This document shows positions 60,905 to 64,000 of a DNA stretch of 64,000 nt, piece after piece (the first letter of the stretch is position 1; every line of letters starts with the position of its first letter). The notes beneath the pieces were generated by a model. The model saw only the letters and a program-made list of their open reading frames with translations. It was not told where the DNA came from and made no database searches. The position numbers and the translations under genes were made by a program. Source of the DNA: JACVRM01 sp963839815 (GTDB lineage: Bacteria > Actinomycetota > Thermoleophilia > Gaiellales > Gaiellaceae); NCBI GenBank assembly GCA_963839815.1, contig CAWIWF010000008.1, positions 124,001 through 188,000 on the forward strand, written 5' to 3'.

Positions 60905-62054
60905 CTACAGGCCGAGATGCCGGGCGATGACCATGCGCTGCACCTCGTTCGTGCCTTCGCCGATCTCGAGGATCTTCTGGTCGCGGTAGAGGCGCGAGAT
61001 CGGCGAACTCGTCCATGAAGCCGTAGCCGCCGTGGATCTGCAGCGCCGCGTTCGCCACCCGGTGCGAGAGCTCGCCCGTGTAGAGCTTCGCCATCGCCGC
61101 CGTCCGCGCGAACGGGCGGCCCTGGTCCTTCTCCCACGCCGCCTTGTAGACGAGCGCGCGGCCTGCCTCGATCTCCGTCGCCATGTCGGCGAGCTTGGAA
61201 CTGCACCGCCTGGAACTTCGCGATCGGCTTGCCGAACTGCTGCCGCTCGCTGCGCGTAGGCGTAGGCGAGGTCGTAGGCGCCCTGCGCGAGGCCGACGCC
61301 CATCGCCGCGACCGAGATGCGGCCGCCGTCGAGGATCTCAGGAACTGCTGGAAGCCCTCCCCGCGCGGGCCGAGCAGGTTCTCCTCGGGCACGCGCGCAG
61401 TCCTGGAACGACAGCTCGCGCGTGTCGGAGGCGCGCCAGCCGAGCTTCTGCATCGGCGCGGAGATCTCGTAGCCGGGCGTGCCGTTCGGGACGATGAGGT
61501 TCGAGATCTCGCCTCTCGCCGGTGACGCGCGGTGATCGTCACGCACGGCGGTGATGTCGGTGCCCGCGTTGGTGATGAAGATCTTCGAGCCGTTCGATGA
61601 CCCACTCGCCGTCGCGCAGCTCGGCGCGCGTCTGGCGTCGCGCCCGGCGTCCGAGCCCGCGTCCCGGCTCGGTCAGCCCGAACGCGGCCAGCTTCTCGCC
61701 CGAGGCGAGGTCGGGGCAGCCACTGCTGCTTCTGCTCCTCGGTGCCGAAGTAGTAGATCGGCAGCGTGCCGAGCGAGTGGTGCGCCGCCACGGTGATCGC
61801 CACCGACGAGTCGATCCGCGTCAGCTCCTCGACCGCGATCGCGTAGGAGAGCGTGTCGGCGCCGCGCGCCGCCGTACTCCTCGGGGATCGTCATGCCCAT
61901 CAGGCCGAGCTCGGCCATCTCGCGCGACGAGCTCGTAGGGGAAGCGGTGCTCGCGGTCGAGCTCCTCGGCGACCGGCGCGACCTGCTCGCTCGGCGAACT
62001 GCGCGCACCGTGTCGCGGAGCAGCTCGTGCTCCGGCGTCAGGTCGAAGATTCAC
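60905..62054 (-). pseudogene. Acyl-CoA dehydrogenase gene broken by many single-base indels
   Basis: Reading across frames gives one nearly complete enzyme: VNFDLTPEHELLRDTVR at the GTG 62054 start, IPEEYGG, TEPGAGSDAG, GSKIFITNAGT, then QIHGGYGFMDEF and GEGTNEVQRMVIARHLGL before TAG. Indels I can place on the plus strand are near 61004, 61196, 61249, 61339 (deletion), 61398, 61510-61526, 61549, 61585 and several more up to 62043. Coding constraint between them is normal. GTG overlaps the pepA stop (GTGA). Probably an intact gene in the organism, spoiled by sequence errors. Confidence 0.8.
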
Positions 62055-63540
62055 GAGGGTACGCGGCCCGCGAGCCGCTGGGCGAGCTCGACGATCAGCC
62101 GCACGCCGTAGCCCGTGCCGCCCTGCTGCGTGAGGTAGTCGGGGCGCGCCGCGGGAGGAAGCCGGGCCCGCCATGTCGACGTGCGCCCAGGGCCCTTCGC
62201 CCGCGAACTCCTGCAGGAACTCGGCGGCGAGGACGGGCGAGCCCTGGCGCAGGATCGATCAGTTCTTCATGTCGGCGAAGTTCGAGTCGACGTAGCGGCG
62301 GTAGCGCGGGTGCAGCGGGCAACGGCCAGGCGTGGTCGCCGCTGGCCTCGCCGGCCGCGACGACGTGCGTCGCGCCAGCCGTCGTCGTTGCCGAACACGC
62401 CGGCGTAGAGGTCGCCGAGCGCGAGCACCATCGCGCCGGTGAGCGTGGCGAAGTCGACGAGGTGCGTCGCGCCCTCGCTGCGCGGCGTACCAGCAGCGCG
62501 TCGGCGAGCACGAGCCGGCCCTCGGCGTCGGTGTTGATCACCTCGATCGTCTTGCCGTTCGCGCCGCGCAGGATGTCGCCGGGCCGGTACGCGCCGCCGC
62601 CGATCACGTTCTCGGTCGCACGCGACGACCGCGATCACGCGCAGCGGGAGTGCCGAGCTCGGCGATCGCGGCCATGCCGCGATCACGGCGCCGCCGCCGG
62701 CCATGTCGCCCTTCATGTCCTCCATGCGCAGCGGCGGCTTGAGCGAGATGCCGCCCGAGTCGAACGTGATCGCCTTGCCGACGAGGCCGAGCACGACGTC
62801 GCTGCGCGCGCCCGGCGGCTCGTAGCGCAGCACGATCAGCCGCGGCTCGTTGTGGCTGCCCGGCGCGACCGCGGCGAACGCGCCCATGCCGAGCGCCTCG
62901 ATCCCGTCCGGCCCGAGCGCCTCGACCGGTCAGGTGCTCGGCATCTGCGGCGAAGGCTCCGCGCGCGCTCGGCGAGGCGCGCCGGGCGTGAGCTCGTTCG
63001 GGGGCGCGGTTCGCGAGGTCGCGGGCACGGTTGGCCCAGCGCGAGACGGCAGCCGCCCGCTCGGCCGCCTCCCTGATCTCTTCCTGCTGCTCGTCGGCGA
63101 GCAGGACCGAGGCTCTCCAGCTCCGGCTTGGCGTCGCCGGACTTCCAGCGCGCCGGCTCGTAGCCGCCGAGCACCAGCCCCTCGGCGACGGCGCGCGCCT
63201 GCTCGGTCAGCGGCAGCGGCAGCTCGGGGTCGAGCGCCCACGCGACCGTGCCGCCGACGCGGCCGAGCGCGCGTGCGACGGCGGCGGCAGCCGTGCGCAG
63301 CTGGTCGGGGTCGGAGGCAGCGCCGACGCCCGCAGCGATGACGCGGTAGCCGTCACCGTGAAGGACGAGCGCCTCGCCCGGGTCGGCGCGCAGCTCGCCG
63401 CTCTCCGTCACGGGGCGCAGCCGGTCTGCGACGGCGCCGTCCAGTCCCGCTGCCCGCGCCGGCGACCCCTCGGGAACCGGTACGGCGAGTGCCTGGGCGC
63501 GCAACGAATCCACGCGGCGGGGTGCAACGTCGATCCGCAC
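62051..63540 (-). pseudogene. pepA: Leucyl aminopeptidase (M17, PepA-type) gene broken by many single-base indels
   Basis: From GTG 63540 (VRIDVAPRRVDSLRAQ) the first 150 residues are in one frame. Then fragments in alternating frames give ANRARDLAN, PPNELTPARLAERA, KAITFDSGGISLKPP, MEDMKGDMAGG, NTDAEGRLVLADAL and DMAGPGFLP, i.e. the M17 two-metal site in order. Indels are near 62368, 62483, 62494, 62618, 62649, 62678 (deletion), 62928, 62952, 62982, 63007 and 63108. One in-frame TGA occurs near 62264. -10 TAGCAT lies 8 nt before the GTG. Co-translated with the acyl-CoA dehydrogenase. Confidence 0.8.
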
Positions 63541-63578
63541 GGAGGGCGATGCTAGCCGACGGCGAATCACGTGGAGCC

Positions 63579-63839
63579 ATGCGACCTCTCGAGCTTTTCC
63601 GGCGGCACCCGATATCAGCGCCAGTGAGCACGGTGGATCCCCCTGTGCAGCCGGTCGAGCCCGGCGAGCCGGCGCCCGACGTCCTGCTCGAGCGCGTAGC
63701 CGTGCTCGTGCGGGAGCGCGAGGCCCTGCGGGCGCGCGGTGCGGGCCGGGCGGCGCTCGAGCTGAACCGTGTGCAGATCGCCCGAGCGCAGTGGGAGCTC
63801 TCCCGCGCGCTCATCGCCCGCTACTCGCCCGCCGTCTAG
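63579..63839 (+). CDS. Small conserved-looking protein, 86 residues
   Basis: From ATG 63579 (MRPLELFRRHPISAPV), preceded by GTGGAG. A Pro-rich head leads to one long charged helix, VAVLVREREALRARG then ALELNRVQIARAQWELSRALIARY. No family recognised. Divergent from pepA, sharing about 40 bp of control region. A longer frame from 63489 would overlap the pepA start and is not favoured. Confidence 0.55.
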   Translation: MRPLELFRRHPISAPVSTVDPPVQPVEPGEPAPDVLLERVAVLVREREALRARGAGRAALELNRVQIARAQWELSRALIARYSPAV

Positions 63840-63884
63840 CGCGTCGCGCTAGCCTCCGCGCGGTCGGAGGAGGAGGGAGACGCA

Positions 63885-64000
63885 GTGGCAGACGGCGCGA
63901 GGGAGTTCTTCGAGACGCTGGCGAGCAGGGTGGAGCCCGGCAAGGCGGCCGGCATCAACTCGAGCTACCTGTTCGACGTGACCGGCGCCGGCACGTGGCA
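63885..64000 (+). CDS. SCP2 sterol-binding domain protein, N-terminal part
   Basis: Runs off the window. From GTG 63885, with GGAGGAGGGAG upstream: VADGAREFFETLASRVEPGKA, then INSSYLFDVTGAGTW. This is the start pattern of small SCP2-like lipid-binding proteins (xFFxxLxxRxDPxKAxGxxxxYxFDxxGxGxW). Role in lipid or acyl-CoA binding; partner unknown. Confidence 0.7.
   Translation, partial: MADGAREFFETLASRVEPGKAAGINSSYLFDVTGAGTW

Noticed and set aside
60507..62174. Several overlapping 100-300 residue frames read as separate genes
   Set aside because: They are frame-shifted pieces of a single acyl-CoA dehydrogenase, as shown by contiguous motifs in order.
1..64000. tRNA, rRNA, CRISPR arrays, insertion sequences, prophage genes
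   Set aside because: Looked for and not seen; no cloverleaf, spaced short repeats, transposase or phage motifs recognised.

Overview
The window is GC-rich, gene-dense bacterial DNA with strong third-position G/C bias. It looks like an actinobacterium. Pointers are a DUF6458 protein, an FtsZ with a PSFLR-type tail, a full-length actinobacterial-style Lhr helicase, zinc-ribbon/class III cyclase/AAA/TPR regulators, and many genes whose -10 box (TANNNT) lies only 6-7 nt before an ATG/GTG start, i.e. leaderless transcripts. A deep-branching lineage of the Thermoleophilia (Gaiellales/Solirubrobacterales) type fits best, but no rRNA or other firm marker is present, so this is inference. No tRNA, rRNA, CRISPR array or insertion sequence was seen.

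Layout. 0-5.7 kb: 3' end of an M20 peptidase, a small membrane protein, a YtcJ-like amidohydrolase, a VOC protein and a BBE-type flavoprotein. 5.8-10.7 kb: an AI-2E-family permease, the decayed remnant of a YihY/BrkB gene, and a two-gene ABC exporter in which one subunit has lost its own ATP-binding motifs. 10.9-17.9 kb: mostly exported or envelope proteins (SNase-like nuclease, S1 protease, M14 carboxypeptidase, two anchored surface proteins, small membrane proteins). 18-28.4 kb: acyl-CoA dehydrogenase, methyltransferases, a CrtI-like oxidoreductase coupled to a TPR/cyclase protein, then a minus-strand run (DUF1028, HhH-GPD glycosylase-like, Nudix, exported protein), a VOC protein and a GNAT.

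28.4-36.4 kb is a DNA-repair neighbourhood. Lhr helicase sits behind a good LexA/SOS box. It is followed by a sigma-region-2-only protein overlapping UV endonuclease UvsE, a CarH-type B12/MerR photoreceptor gene broken by one base, and a Nei/Fpg glycosylase. 36.3-40.5 kb: a GNAT, a hypothetical protein, a small leaderless gene, and a parA-ftsZ pair with overlapping reading frames. 40.7-47.1 kb: two divergent membrane proteins (one apparently starting at ATC), a gamma-glutamyltransferase and an in-frame GNAT-methyltransferase fusion.

47.1-58.5 kb: hisC; then an MFS-meaB-threonine ammonia-lyase operon with stop/start overlaps; then a leaderless 28-residue ORF whose stop overlaps the start of two tandem, paralogous, roughly 1,100-residue zinc-ribbon/cyclase/AAA/TPR signalling proteins. 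58.5-64 kb: an MBL-rhodanese protein, a VapBC-type toxin-antitoxin pair with a repeat operator, a pepA-acyl-CoA dehydrogenase pair riddled with about 25 single-base indels, a small conserved gene and the start of an SCP2-like protein.

No intergenic gap exceeds about 300 bases. Several gaps carry a promoter followed by G-rich hairpins; two of these modules point into convergent gaps with no gene to serve and may encode short RNAs.
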